From Clostridia bacterium (GTDB lineage Bacteria > Bacillota > Clostridia > Oscillospirales > CAG-272): 14,476 nucleotides of DNA. The notes below the pieces were generated by a model. That model searched no databases, was not told the origin of the DNA, and saw only the letters and a list, made by a program, of their open reading frames with translations. The stretch spans positions 1 to 14,476 of the forward strand of contig JAFOAB010000303.1 in NCBI GenBank assembly GCA_017382555.1. Reading direction: 5' to 3'. The number at the start of each line of letters is the position of its first letter. Positions within the stretch are counted from its first letter, which is position 1. Positions 13,896 to 14,476 of the stretch are shown here, in pieces. The translations under genes were made by a program, and so were the position numbers.

Positions 13896-14476
13896 ATGTA
13901 CGATCTTATAATAAAAAACGGAACAATTATCGACGGTGTGCTTACGCCTCCGTATATTGCCGACGTTGCTGTGAAGGACGGAAAAATAGCGAAGATCGCT
14001 GTGGGGCTTTGCGGTGCTGAACGGGAGATAGACGCCACGGGGCTTACCGTAACTCCAGGATTTTTTGATTCCCACAGCCATGCGGATGCAACGATACTCA
14101 CCTATCCCGGTCAGAAGGAGAAGGTGGAGCAGGGAATTACCACAGTTATCGGCGGAATGTGCGGCGGTAGTGTGGCTCCCAAGCCGTATCTGAACGCCGC
14201 CAAGGCTGCACCCGTGGGCGATCACGGTCTGAACACGGACATTTACCGCAGCGTTGACAGCTTCATGCGCGTTGCAAAGAACGTGCCGCAGGGGGCGAAT
14301 ATTGCGTTTTTTGTTGGGCATGGCAATATCCGCAAAGCCATTGTCGGCGATGCAGACAGGCAGGCCACCGTCGAGGAGCTTGAAAGCATGAAAGATCTCC
14401 TGCGCAAGAGCCTTCGCGCGGGTGCTATCGGTCTTTCCTTCGGGCTTATCTATACTCCCGGCTGTTACGCGGATAC
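13896..14476 (+). CDS. N-acyl-D-amino-acid deacylase (D-aminoacylase), 3' end missing
   Basis: Enzymes of this amidohydrolase family remove the acyl group from N-acyl-D-amino acids. The gene runs off the window; 193 residues are visible of a family usually near 480-530. The start MYDLIIKNGTIIDG is typical. The metal-binding HSHAD (HxHxD) follows TPGFFDS at about residues 53-64. EQGITTVIGGMCGGSVAPKP contains the G-x-C-G-x-S-x-A-P signature of D-aminoacylases. GHGNIRKAIVG and GAIGLSFGLIYTPGCYA near the visible end also match the family. Other relatives, such as dihydroorotase-like or D-glutamate deacylase forms, cannot be fully excluded without the C-terminus. AAAAGGAG at 13882-13889 lies 6 bases before the ATG. 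It uses more GGG and CGG codons than the chaperone genes, which suggests lower expression or a different history. Confidence 0.9.
   Translation, partial: MYDLIIKNGTIIDGVLTPPYIADVAVKDGKIAKIAVGLCGAEREIDATGLTVTPGFFDSHSHADATILTYPGQKEKVEQGITTVIGGMCGGSVAPKPYLNAAKAAPVGDHGLNTDIYRSVDSFMRVAKNVPQGANIAFFVGHGNIRKAIVGDADRQATVEELESMKDLLRKSLRAGAIGLSFGLIYTPGCYAD

Noticed and set aside
13849..13911. 20-codon frame rich in Arg and Lys overlapping the deacylase start
   Set aside because: Its ATG lies upstream of the predicted transcription start (about 13854) and has no ribosome site, so it would not be translated.

Overview
The window reads as a housekeeping chromosome segment from a member of the Firmicutes, most likely class Clostridia. 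The gene order grpE-dnaK-dnaJ-prmA-rsmE is the Firmicutes dnaK neighbourhood. DnaK has the shorter Gram-positive length (611 residues). greA sits directly before lysS. Shine-Dalgarno sites (AAGGAG/GGAGG) and sigma-A promoters with 17-bp spacers also fit. I cannot assign genus or family. All 14 genes are on the + strand and no stretch above 200 bases lacks a gene. I saw no tRNA, rRNA, CRISPR array, insertion sequence or prophage.

Layout: (1) Bases 1-4565 hold the chaperone unit: the 3' part of grpE, then dnaK, dnaJ and prmA, closed by a strong intrinsic terminator. The heat-shock promoter and any hrcA gene lie upstream of the window. A hairpin between dnaK and dnaJ may lower distal expression. 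(2) Bases 4586-6206 start with a near-perfect sigma-A promoter driving rsmE (16S rRNA U1498 methyltransferase) and an unrecognised eight-helix membrane protein. (3) Bases 6312-11703 start with a second good promoter, then a PucR/CdaR-type regulator, ftsE, ftsX, a secreted coiled-coil M23 endopeptidase and a secreted S41 (CtpA/CtpB-type) protease. Spacing is tight and there is no internal terminator. (4) Bases 11704-13811 hold greA and lysS, closed by a long perfect-stem terminator. (5) Bases 13819-14476 hold a third strong promoter (extended -10) and the 5' part of an N-acyl-D-amino-acid deacylase gene cut by the window end.

How the genes work together: GrpE, DnaK and DnaJ form the Hsp70 cycle. 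PrmA and RsmE modify the ribosome. The ftsE-ftsX-M23-S41 block looks like a cell-wall remodelling module: an ABC-type mechanotransmission complex in the membrane, a peptidoglycan hydrolase it would control outside, and a PDZ protease that could process envelope proteins. The regulator gene at its head is the least expected member. Nothing here is a clearly new system. The best leads are that regulator-FtsEX-hydrolase-protease block, the orphan membrane protein behind rsmE, and the RNA hairpins in the chaperone operon.
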